Assembly (NCBI GenBank): GCA_947498325.1
Contig: CANMKE010000003.1
Span: 124,001-188,000, forward strand
DNA from: an uncultured Persicobacter sp.
Lineage (GTDB): Bacteria > Bacteroidota > Bacteroidia > Cytophagales > Cyclobacteriaceae
Reading direction: 5' to 3'
DNA: 64,000 nucleotides
The notes below the pieces were generated by a model. The model was not told the DNA's origin and did no database searches. It saw nothing but the letters and a program-made list of their open reading frames with translations. The position numbers and the translations under genes are program-made. Below, piece by piece: positions 33,907-41,651 of this stretch (positions are counted from its first letter, which is position 1; every line of letters begins with the position of its first letter).

Positions 33907-35238
33907 TTATACTTTTATTGCTTGTGCTTTTTTCACCTCTGCACGACCAACACTAATATAATCAAATCCTAAATCTGCCATAGCATCAAGGTCGTAAAGA
34001 TTTCGTCCGTCAAAGATAACGGAATTTTTCAATCCTTTCGCCAAAACATCAAAATCTGGTGTCCTGAATACAGGCCATTCTGTAAAAATCACCAATGCAT
34101 CAGCATCGTCAGAAGCGGCATACTGATGAGGGCTGTAAACCAACTTATCACCATATATTTCGCGCACATTTTCCATGGCCTCAGGGTCATAAACTTTTAC
34201 CGTGGCACCTGCCTCCAAAAATTCATCAATATTATAAAGTGCTGGTGCTTCACGAATATCGTCCGTATTGGGTTTAAAAGCCAATCCCCAGACAGCAATT
34301 GTTTTCCCTCTCAATGAGCCACCAAAATATTCTATCAATTTAGGAAAGAGCTTGGTTTTTTGCCTATGATTGACCTCCATTACCGAATTCAATAACTCGA
34401 AGTTATAATCATACTCTCGAGAGGATTTTGCCAAAGCCTGAACATCTTTCGGGAAGCAGGAACCACCATAACCAATACCAGCAAACAGAAAGCGGTTACC
34501 AATTCGGCTGTCAGTCCCAACGCCACGGCGCACCGCATCAACATCTGCCCCAACCAATTCACAAAGGTTGGCGATTTCATTCATAAAGGTAATCTTGGTT
34601 GCGAGAAAGGAATTAGCGGCATACTTGGTAAGTTCTGCCGATTTTTCATCCATAAAAATGACAGGATTCCCCTGGCGAACTAAAGGAGCGTAGAGTAACT
34701 CCATCACCTTTTGTGCTTTTGCGGACTGTGTCCCTACAACAACACGATCTGGCTTCATGAAATCATCCACGGCCACACCTTCACGTAAAAATTCCGGATT
34801 GGAAACCACATCGAAATCCACTTTTGCATTGGCCTGAATTTTCGCCCGCACTTTTTCAGCCGTTCCGACAGGCACGGTGCTTTTATCTACGATGACGGCA
34901 TATTTCTCTAAAATCGGCCCCAAATCCTCAGCAACCTTTAAAATATACTGCAAATCAGCCGATCCGTCTTCCCCAGGAGGTGTTGGAAGTGCCAAGAAGA
35001 TCACCTGAGCATCTTTTATGCCTTCAGCAAGCTCGGTGGTGAAATCCAATCGCCCTTGTTCAATATTTCTGTTGAATAACAAATCCAGCCCAGGTTCAAA
35101 AATAGGCATCTGCTTGTTACGCATCTTTTCAATCTTCTGCACATCAATGTCGACACATGTAACGTGATTTCCAGTTTCGGCAAAACAGGTACCGGTTACC
35201 AAACCGACATATCCTGTTCCTACAACAGCTATTTTCAT
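33907..35238 (-). CDS. ugd: UDP-glucose 6-dehydrogenase
   Basis: Oxidises UDP-glucose twice with NAD+ to UDP-glucuronate. [15 protein letters not shown] at 7-21 is the NAD-binding motif, and the catalytic cysteine lies in [10 protein letters not shown]. The [10 protein letters not shown] segment is the UDP-binding domain signature. Length 443, normal. First gene of the leftward nucleotide-sugar operon, with six bases to uxs. The product can go to UDP-xylose or directly to glucuronate-containing glycans. Confidence 0.95.
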   Translation of the reverse strand: MKIAVVGTGYVGLVTGTCFAETGNHVTCVDIDVQKIEKMRNKQMPIFEPGLDLLFNRNIEQGRLDFTTELAEGIKDAQVIFLALPTPPGEDGSADLQYILKVAEDLGPILEKYAVIVDKSTVPVGTAEKVRAKIQANAKVDFDVVSNPEFLREGVAVDDFMKPDRVVVGTQSAKAQKVMELLYAPLVRQGNPVIFMDEKSAELTKYAANSFLATKITFMNEIANLCELVGADVDAVRRGVGTDSRIGNRFLFAGIGYGGSCFPKDVQALAKSSREYDYNFELLNSVMEVNHRQKTKLFPKLIEYFGGSLRGKTIAVWGLAFKPNTDDIREAPALYNIDEFLEAGATVKVYDPEAMENVREIYGDKLVYSPHQYAASDDADALVIFTEWPVFRTPDFDVLAKGLKNSVIFDGRNLYDLDAMADLGFDYISVGRAEVKKAQAIKV

Positions 35239-35427
35239 TAATATTGGGGGTTTTATTGAATAAAAGTCAGACAGAATAAAATAATTCGCCTAAGGTTAAT
35301 TTTAGTAACTTGACTCAAAATAAGTTGTTTCGGTAAATGGCTTAATTATTGACGGAATAATCGGGGCTTACTCATTTAAAATTACTTTGACCTAATTCGC
35401 TTATTTTTAAAGAAAAAGAAAAGCAAG

Positions 35428-35460
35428 TTGGGGATTTTTAAAAATTTAATTCTATCTTTG
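35428..35460 (+). promoter_or_regulatory. Bacteroidota-type promoter for rpsU
   Basis: TTG at 35428-35430 and TATCTTTG at 35453-35460, separated by 22 bases, match TTG-N17-23-TAnnTTTG. The implied leader is about 33 bases before the ATG at 35500. Confidence 0.65.
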
Positions 35461-35499
35461 CAGTCCTTGAAATTGAACAAATTGAAATAGAGATATATT

Positions 35500-35694
35500 A
35501 TGATCATCGTAAACGTAAAAGAAAACGAAAGCATCGAAAAAGCGTTGAAACGCTTCAAGAAAAAATTTGAGCGCACTGGCGTATTGCGTGAGCTTCGCGC
35601 GCGTAACTTCTATTCAAAACCATCTGTTTTGAGCAGACAACAACGTCTTAAAGCTGCTTACAAGCAAAAAATGTACGCTGACGAGAACTATTAA
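35500..35694 (+). CDS. rpsU: 30S ribosomal protein S21
   Basis: A 64-residue basic ribosomal protein with the S21 pattern [20 protein letters not shown] followed by [14 protein letters not shown]. It binds the 30S platform near the anti-Shine-Dalgarno region. In Bacteroidota, where that region is thought to be occluded by S21 and partners, it is of special interest. Strong promoter and strong terminator show a monocistronic unit, upstream of xer and hpf as is common in this phylum. Confidence 0.96.
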   Translation: MIIVNVKENESIEKALKRFKKKFERTGVLRELRARNFYSKPSVLSRQQRLKAAYKQKMYADENY

Positions 35695-35715
35695 TATTCA
35701 GTTCTTGCAAGGTAT

Positions 35716-35749
35716 AAAATAGCATTACTTCGGTGATGCTATTTTTTTT
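35716..35749 (+). terminator. Intrinsic terminator with UUCG tetraloop
   Basis: AAAATAGCATTAC at 35716-35728 and GTGATGCTATTTT at 35733-35745 close a C(TTCG)G tetraloop, followed by T to 35749. It ends rpsU. Confidence 0.93.
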
Positions 35750-35849
35750 GCCCAAAATTTCAGGTTTAATCATTTTTTCCTTTCATGAACGATGATAATG
35801 CTTACCTTTCTCAGAAATTAAAATTGATAATGACTAATCTTCCCTTCTG

Positions 35850-36740
35850 ATGATCAAAGATTTTTTAAGGTATATGGCGCTTGAGAAGCGGGTGAGCCAA
35901 CACACTTTAGTCTCTTACGAGCAAGATTTGTTTCAATTTTCAACTTTTATCGCTGGCCTTCACGATGGCAACCCCGACCTGCTTAAAGTCAGCTATCAGG
36001 ACATTCGCCAATGGATCATGTCTTTGTCTGAGGAAAAGCGTGCCGTAACGACCATCAACAGAAAGGTCGCCTGTTTGAAAAGTTACTATAAATTCTGCCT
36101 GAAAAGGGAGTTCATCCGAAGAAGTCCTGCCGAGGATATCAAGTCCCTGAAAAAGCCCAAACAAATCCCTCAATTTATTCCCGAAAAGGAGATCAACCAG
36201 TTGCTGGATCAGCTCGGTGCTATTCCCGAGACCTTTCAAGAGATGCGCGACCGCCTGATTATTGAATTGCTTTATGGAACAGGGATGCGGCGTGCAGAAA
36301 TTATTTCGTTAAAAGTGATTCATTTTGACAAAAAAAATTACACCATCCGTGTAAGCGGTAAAGGTAACAAAATCAGAGTCATACCACTCAATAATACGCT
36401 TAGAACGCTTATACCGCAATATTTGGAGCAAAAACAAATTCAGTTTCCTGACAACTTAAATGATTTTTTGATCGTTACTAACAAAGGACAGCAGACGTAT
36501 CCGACTTTTATTTATAACACCGTTAAGAAACATTTATCCATTTTTCAAACTTTAAGTAAAAAGAGTCCACACGTGTTGCGTCATACCTTTGCAACTCACC
36601 TACTTAATCGCGGCGCAGATCTCAATGCCATCAAAGATTTATTGGGGCATAGCAGTCTCTCCGCTACTCAAGTCTATACTCACAACAGTATAGGAAAATT
36701 GAAAGACGTCTTTAATCAGGCTCATCCGAAGGCTGAATAA
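35850..36740 (+). CDS. xerC: Tyrosine recombinase of the XerC/XerD family
   Basis: A site-specific recombinase, likely for chromosome-dimer resolution. The N-terminal SAM-like core-binding domain covers about 1-85. The catalytic domain has the RKHRHY set visible as GTGMRRAEI (arginine), SPHVLRHTFATHLL (HxxR), LLGHSS and the nucleophilic tyrosine in TQVYTH. Length 296, as for XerC/D. The position between rpsU and hpf is the chromosomal xer locus of Bacteroidota, not an integrative element. XerC and XerD cannot be separated from sequence here. Confidence 0.9.
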   Translation: MIKDFLRYMALEKRVSQHTLVSYEQDLFQFSTFIAGLHDGNPDLLKVSYQDIRQWIMSLSEEKRAVTTINRKVACLKSYYKFCLKREFIRRSPAEDIKSLKKPKQIPQFIPEKEINQLLDQLGAIPETFQEMRDRLIIELLYGTGMRRAEIISLKVIHFDKKNYTIRVSGKGNKIRVIPLNNTLRTLIPQYLEQKQIQFPDNLNDFLIVTNKGQQTYPTFIYNTVKKHLSIFQTLSKKSPHVLRHTFATHLLNRGADLNAIKDLLGHSSLSATQVYTHNSIGKLKDVFNQAHPKAE

Positions 36741-36778
36741 AGAATAATATTTATAGATCACTTAAATACAATTCGCAT

Positions 36779-37150
36779 ATGAAGTTACAAATGCATTCAA
36801 TCCATTTCACTGCTGATATTAAATTGACAGACTTCATCCAAAAAAAGGTTGAAAAATTAGAAACGTTTTTCGACAAGATAATCGATGGCGAAGTATTTTT
36901 ACGACTGGCTAACAGCGATGAAAACGAAAATAAAATTGTAGAGATCAAATTAAATTTACCAAAAGCACAGTTGTTTGCGAAATCCTCAGGCACTTCTTTT
37001 GAGGCTGCTACTGATGAGGCCACTGAGAGTTTAAGAAGACAAATCAAAAAATATAAAGAAAAACTTACGGACAAACAGTCAAAGCGTGCAGCAGTAATTG
37101 CTCAGGCGAATGTTATTGAGCCAGAAGAGTTTGAAGAAGAAGTTGATTGA
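36779..37150 (+). CDS. hpf: Ribosome hibernation-promoting factor, short form
   Basis: Binds the 30S subunit and silences ribosomes in stationary phase. The YfiA/HPF fold is recognised from MQMHSIHF-like start (KLQMHSIHFTAD), the helix KKVEKLETFF and the RRQIKKYKEK helix near 85-95. At 123 residues it lacks the long C-terminal dimerisation domain, so it is the short form. It follows xerC by 38 bases and probably shares its transcript. Confidence 0.9.
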   Translation: MKLQMHSIHFTADIKLTDFIQKKVEKLETFFDKIIDGEVFLRLANSDENENKIVEIKLNLPKAQLFAKSSGTSFEAATDEATESLRRQIKKYKEKLTDKQSKRAAVIAQANVIEPEEFEEEVD

Positions 37151-37175
37151 TACACAATCACAGTAAGCGTAAATG

Positions 37176-37205
37176 AAAAAGCCGACTATTACAGTCGGCT
37201 TTTTT
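37176..37205. terminator. Bidirectional intrinsic terminator
   Basis: AAAAAGCCGACT at 37176-37187 pairs with AGTCGGCTTTTT from 37193, with a 5-base loop. It separates hpf from the convergent exported SOD gene. Confidence 0.9.
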
Positions 37206-37219
37206 GTTTTTATCTGTTT

Positions 37220-37996
37220 TTAGGATTCAAATCGGCGGGCAACTTCTTCCCAGTTAACCAAATTCCACCACGATGAAATATAGTCTGCACGCATATTCTG
37301 ATATTTCAGGTAATAGGCATGCTCCCAGACATCGAGATTAAGCAGTGGCGTCCCTTTGATTTCAGCATCTGCCATTAGCGGGTTATCCTGATTGGGCGTA
37401 GATCCAATGGCTAATTTTTTATCTGCTGTAATGACAAGCCAGGCCCATCCTGAGCCAAAGCGGCCACTTGCTGCCGCTGAAAATTTCGTTTTAAAATCTT
37501 CGAAACTCCCAAAATCTTTATTGATTGCTTTTGCCAATGCACCTGTTGGCTTCCCCTCACCTGCAGGGGTCATTCCTTCCCAAAAAAGGGTGTGGTTATA
37601 ATGGCCACCGCCATTATTACGAATAGCGGTATTGTATTTTGAAATATGCTGAAAAATTGTGTTCAGGTCATCGCTAACCCCTTCTTTTTCAACCGCGGCA
37701 TTCAGCTTACGAACATAACCTGCGTGATGCTTTCCGTAGTGAATCTCCATCGTTTGTGCATCAATATGAGGCTCAAGAGCTGCAAACTCATAAGGCAAAG
37801 CGGCCTGCGTAAAAACAGTAGGTTTCACTTGCTGATTTTCGCTGGTGGTCGAAGATTCCTCTTTCGATTTTTCTTCACAAGCACTCATTGTCCCAATAAC
37901 TGATAAGCCCGCAGCGGACAAAATTGCCGCTTTGGTCGCGTTTTTTACAAATGCCCGTCGGCTATTCGTCTTTGGTAGGTTTTGCTTTTTGTTCAT
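37220..37996 (-). CDS. Superoxide dismutase with Tat signal and lipobox
   Basis: A second Mn/Fe-type SOD, 258 residues, predicted to be exported and membrane-anchored. SRRAFVK at 12-18 is a twin-arginine motif. It is followed by a hydrophobic stretch to GTMSAC, with the lipobox cysteine at 40, and then a disordered Glu/Ser/Thr linker before the enzyme core at about 65. Metal ligands are in [22 protein letters not shown] and [11 protein letters not shown], and the QDNP glutamine favours manganese. Tat export would let it fold and take metal in the cytoplasm. It probably guards the periplasm or outer face against superoxide. Confidence 0.9.
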   Translation of the reverse strand: MNKKQNLPKTNSRRAFVKNATKAAILSAAGLSVIGTMSACEEKSKEESSTTSENQQVKPTVFTQAALPYEFAALEPHIDAQTMEIHYGKHHAGYVRKLNAAVEKEGVSDDLNTIFQHISKYNTAIRNNGGGHYNHTLFWEGMTPAGEGKPTGALAKAINKDFGSFEDFKTKFSAAASGRFGSGWAWLVITADKKLAIGSTPNQDNPLMADAEIKGTPLLNLDVWEHAYYLKYQNMRADYISSWWNLVNWEEVARRFES

Positions 37997-38110
37997 AGTC
38001 TGATTGTTGGATTAATTCAATTTGAAAATTAAATTCTTTTCTTCAAAATATATTCAGCAGATATTCGATATTAGAGGTGCAGATGTATTTGCTGCTGATT
38101 TAATAAACCT

Positions 38111-39289
38111 ATGAATAAAGGAAGACGGCTAATTTTTTTACGGGACGTTTTACAGCTTGCGCTCACAGCTTTTGGCGGCCCTCACGCACACATTGCACTG
38201 TTCCTTGAGGTGCTGATTGAAAAACGGAAATACCTTACTGAAGAAGAGCTTCTTGAGCTGAATGCCTTGTGCCAGATTCTTCCTGGGCCAACTTCTACTC
38301 AAACGATCACGGCGATAGGCTTCAGGCTTGGCGGGGCCTCACTCGCCTACTGGACCCTCCTGATTTGGTGCATCCCTGCAGTTTGCCTAATGATTATTCT
38401 GGGGCTGCTGATGATTTACGCTGAGCAATACCATATTTCTCTTGAGTTCACCAAGTACATCGCTCCATTAGCCGTTGCTTTTGTGGCTGCGGCAGGGCTG
38501 AAAATTGGTCATAAGGTTATCAAAGATACAGAGGGTGTTTTACTGATGCTCCTTTCTGCTGGCCTGTCCCTTTTAGCGGCAAGTCCATATCTGTTTCCGC
38601 TAATTCTGCTTGCTGCAGGGGCTTTTACGAGCTGGAGGCACCACCGAGAACAGGGGGAGTACGAACGCGCTCCTATGCAAATACATTGGGGGAATTTCGT
38701 ATTATGGATTGGTGTGTTGATTGTCGCGGCATTACTGGGTTACTTTACCCAAAGTACCGTCATTCGGCTATTTGAAAATTTTTATAGAAATGGTAGCCTG
38801 ATTTTCGGGGGAGGACAAGTCTTGATCCCCCTCTTGTACACCGAGTTTGTTGAGTTTAAGCATTATTTAAGCAGTCAGGAGTTCCTGACAGGCTACACCA
38901 TGGTTCAGGCAATTCCAGGCCCTGTATTCTCTTTCTGTGCTTATATCGGCACCCTCTCACTGAAAGAAGGGGGGATCATTTTTGCGGTAGTTGGTGGGCT
39001 TACAGCAGCTATGGGCATTTTCTTGCCTGGGACTTTCTTGATCTTTTTTGTAATTCGGTTCTGGGAAAGACTCAAACACTTTGCAGTCGTACGTGCCTCG
39101 CTCAAAGGTATTGTAGCAGCAAGTACAGGATTTGTGGCTGCGGCTGCAATACAGCTGGGCACACCTATCGAATGGAGCCTGCCTTTTATAGCGACGGTAC
39201 TTATTGGTTTTGCATTACTGATGACCAATAAGGTTCCCGCCCCCATCATCGTGGTATTGGCATTGATATTCGGTATTTTCTTAGGATAG
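38111..39289 (+). CDS. chrA: Chromate transporter (CHR family)
   Basis: A 392-residue membrane protein with two homologous CHR domains, the long bidomain form. The first begins FGGPHAHIAL with CQILPGPTSTQT, and the second has FGGGQVLIPLL with VQAIPGPVFSF. Around ten hydrophobic segments are visible. Characterised relatives export chromate using the proton gradient, though the natural substrate here may be another oxyanion such as sulfate. Transcribed alone. Its last nine bases overlap the 3' end of the convergent LD-carboxypeptidase gene. Confidence 0.9.
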   Translation: MNKGRRLIFLRDVLQLALTAFGGPHAHIALFLEVLIEKRKYLTEEELLELNALCQILPGPTSTQTITAIGFRLGGASLAYWTLLIWCIPAVCLMIILGLLMIYAEQYHISLEFTKYIAPLAVAFVAAAGLKIGHKVIKDTEGVLLMLLSAGLSLLAASPYLFPLILLAAGAFTSWRHHREQGEYERAPMQIHWGNFVLWIGVLIVAALLGYFTQSTVIRLFENFYRNGSLIFGGGQVLIPLLYTEFVEFKHYLSSQEFLTGYTMVQAIPGPVFSFCAYIGTLSLKEGGIIFAVVGGLTAAMGIFLPGTFLIFFVIRFWERLKHFAVVRASLKGIVAASTGFVAAAAIQLGTPIEWSLPFIATVLIGFALLMTNKVPAPIIVVLALIFGIFLG

Positions 39290-40207
39290 ATCTTCCGAAA
39301 CAAAAGAAAGCTTAGTACCCTGCTCCGAAACCTCCAAAATAGCTTTCGCTCCGCAAGCAACCGCCCAGTTATCAGCTTCATGCCCGATGGGTAAGCCTAC
39401 CGATATCGGAATCGCATATTCACTGACATGCGCTTTAATAATTTCCTCTGCACACTGATCAAATGTGAAACGCCCCTGTTTCATATCGCTGAATTGCCCG
39501 ATAATCAAGCCACTGATTTTTGAGAGCACCCCTGCACGTTTCAGTTGCACCATCATTCGGTCGAGATGGTAAAGTTGCTCATCCAAATCCTCTATAAATA
39601 AAATGGCTCCCGTAAAATCTGGGAACGAAGCAGTCCCGATAGAATGGACAATCAGGGACAAGTTACCTCCGATCAATCGTCCGTTTACGACCCCATTGAC
39701 GTTCGCTTGGTGAGCAGGCGCCTCTAAACACATGAGCTGATCGAAGAGTGCTGTTTTAAGGCTCTTCAGCGCACGTTCCCCGCCTTCGCGCTCGAAGCTA
39801 TTGGGCATAACGGCATGAAGCGACTGTATGCCCAAACAACACATCTGTAAATGTATCGCCGTGAGGTCAGAAAAACCGATCAGCCACTTTGGGCTTTCCA
39901 TGAGGCTGGAAAAATTTACCTGATCCAGAATACGGGTCGCACCATACCCCCCTCGGGCAAAAAAAACTGCCTTGATCTCAGCGCTATTCAATACCGATTG
40001 AAAATCCGACAGCCGATTGGTATCCGACCCTGCAAAAACACCCTCCTGATCGAAGCAGTGCCTGCCAATAAGAACCCGCAAGCCCCACTGTTCGAGGATC
40101 GCCTGGGCGCGCAGGATGGGCTCAGGCAATACAGGACCTGAGATGGCAACAATGGCGACCTGATCGCCTATTTGAAGTTTTTGGGGGGCAATAAACGCGT
40201 TAATCAT
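39281..40207 (-). CDS. LD-carboxypeptidase (muramoyltetrapeptide carboxypeptidase, S66)
   Basis: Removes the terminal D-alanine from tetrapeptide in peptidoglycan recycling, in the cytoplasm. I use the ATG at 40207 (308 residues, MINAFIAPQ), because the frame further upstream crosses the skp terminator and adds a non-family hydrophobic stretch. The nucleophile lies in LIGFSDLTAIH, preceded by FARGGYGATRIL. The C-terminal SVGLPIGHEADN has the catalytic histidine and glutamate region. Length and motifs fit S66. Confidence 0.88.
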   Translation of the reverse strand: MINAFIAPQKLQIGDQVAIVAISGPVLPEPILRAQAILEQWGLRVLIGRHCFDQEGVFAGSDTNRLSDFQSVLNSAEIKAVFFARGGYGATRILDQVNFSSLMESPKWLIGFSDLTAIHLQMCCLGIQSLHAVMPNSFEREGGERALKSLKTALFDQLMCLEAPAHQANVNGVVNGRLIGGNLSLIVHSIGTASFPDFTGAILFIEDLDEQLYHLDRMMVQLKRAGVLSKISGLIIGQFSDMKQGRFTFDQCAEEIIKAHVSEYAIPISVGLPIGHEADNWAVACGAKAILEVSEQGTKLSFVSEDLS

Positions 40208-40217
40208 AAGGGTACAA

Positions 40218-40249
40218 ATAAAAAAAATCCCAACCGAAATGGCTGGGAT
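40218..40249 (-). terminator. Intrinsic terminator after the second skp gene
   Basis: On the minus strand, ATCCCAGCC pairs with GGTTGGGAT and a long T run follows. Its position rules out the longer start for the LD-carboxypeptidase. Confidence 0.88.
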
Positions 40250-40277
40250 CTTCAAAATATTTTTTGATATTTTCTGC

Positions 40278-40838
40278 TTAGTTTTTAGAAGGAGCAGGCG
40301 TTGTTGCTGTAACACCCATATCTTTCAATACCAAGTTAGAGATGTTGTCCTCATCACGAGCATACAACAATACAGGGAAACCTGCAGCATCAGAAGTAAA
40401 CACGTGAGTGTAACCGTTTGCTTTTGCTACTTTGTCAATCGCGTTTTGGATTTTCTTGTAAGTAGGTGCTAACAACTCTTGTTGTTTCTTTTGCAAAGAT
40501 CCTTGTGCTGTTTGTTGGAACTGCTGGATTTGCTGTTGCATTTGCTGAAGTTCCTGTTGCTTGTCGTTGCGTACTTCAGGAAGCATCGTTTCTGCTTTAG
40601 CGTTGAAATCTTTGTATTTAGTTTCAAACTCAGACATTTTCGCTTTTAGCTGATTGCCCAACTGAGTTTCATACTCTTTAAGTTGCTTTTCGATTTGCTT
40701 AGCTTCTGGCAACTGACTCAAGATATAGTCAACGTTAGTATATCCAATTTTAATCGGAGCGCTCTGTGCGCTTGCTGAATTCAGTCCGAAAAACACCAAC
40801 ACTAAGGCCAGCGCAGTAATAAAGCTTCTCTTTTTCAT
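40278..40838 (-). CDS. skp: OmpH/Skp-family periplasmic chaperone (second copy)
   Basis: A 186-residue periplasmic chaperone with a signal peptide ending ASAQ and a long charged, Gln-rich coiled coil (about 45-145) that forms the tentacles of Skp. It holds unfolded outer-membrane proteins for delivery to BamA. It lies downstream of a related copy and of bamA, as is usual in Bacteroidota. Ends with a proline-rich tail (TTPAPSKN). Confidence 0.88.
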   Translation of the reverse strand: MKKRSFITALALVLVFFGLNSASAQSAPIKIGYTNVDYILSQLPEAKQIEKQLKEYETQLGNQLKAKMSEFETKYKDFNAKAETMLPEVRNDKQQELQQMQQQIQQFQQTAQGSLQKKQQELLAPTYKKIQNAIDKVAKANGYTHVFTSDAAGFPVLLYARDEDNISNLVLKDMGVTATTPAPSKN

Positions 40839-40926
40839 AATTATCCCAAAAATTAAATTTAATGCAAACTAATAAAGATTACGGGTTATTAAAACAGCAT
40901 TACTGTTAAATCACCGCTATTTAACA

Positions 40927-41466
40927 CTATTTAACAGTGTCATTTGGATCACCTAACCCCAACTCTTCCAACACATAATCAGTGTAATCGTGGATAGGAT
41001 CCGTGTAAATCATCACTAAAGAACCCGACTTATCGAAAATCACCTGAAGGCGTTTTTCTTTGGCTACTTTTGAAACCGCCTCGAACACTTTATCCTGCAC
41101 AGGCTTGATGAGTTCCTTCTTTTTCAGGAAAAACATCCCCTCAAAGCCAAATACTTTTTTATGGTATGCTTTCACTTCTTCTTCTTTATGCTGAATCTCC
41201 TTCATCCGCTCTTCGCGCATGGCCTTGGTGAGCAGTACATCTTCGGCCTGCAGTTCATCATACATCCCCTGAATTTCCTTATAGCTTTCTTCAATTTCAG
41301 ATTGCCAGGTTTCAGAGAGTTTATTGATTTCCTTTTGCGCCTCCTGATACTCGGGCATTTTTTTCAAAATGAACTCCGTATCAACATAGCCAAACTTTTG
41401 AGCCATGACCGAAGGGGCCAGCATCAGAATAAAAAAACAGGAAAAGAGGAAGAGTTTAATTTTCAT
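40927..41466 (-). CDS. OmpH/Skp-family periplasmic chaperone (first copy)
   Basis: A 179-residue exported chaperone with a signal peptide ending VMAQ, then FGYVDTEFILKKMPEYQ and a coiled coil. Similar layout to the following copy but divergent in sequence, so the two may serve different clients. Between uppS-bamA and the second copy in the outer-membrane biogenesis cluster; 88 bases separate the two copies. Subtype and clients are not determinable. Confidence 0.86.
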   Translation of the reverse strand: MKIKLFLFSCFFILMLAPSVMAQKFGYVDTEFILKKMPEYQEAQKEINKLSETWQSEIEESYKEIQGMYDELQAEDVLLTKAMREERMKEIQHKEEEVKAYHKKVFGFEGMFFLKKKELIKPVQDKVFEAVSKVAKEKRLQVIFDKSGSLVMIYTDPIHDYTDYVLEELGLGDPNDTVK

Positions 41467-41651
41467 ATCCTAAAAAAAATGGATTTACACTTGACCGACT
41501 AATTTACTTGTCCTAATCGAATTATCATTTAAAAAGCAGGAATATTTTTTATCCCTGTCACGAGATATGGCGCCATCACTCAAAAAAAAATCATGTACAA
41601 TGCTTTTCGTCGCATCGTACATGATTTAATATTTTATAAGCGATACCCGTT

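Noticed and set aside
35850-36740. Integrase of a mobile element
   Set aside because: The gene sits in the conserved rpsU-xer-hpf order and has XerC/D length, so it is the chromosomal recombinase.
40208-40315. Longer LD-carboxypeptidase starting at 40315
   Set aside because: It would run through the skp terminator; the ATG at 40207 begins the family sequence.
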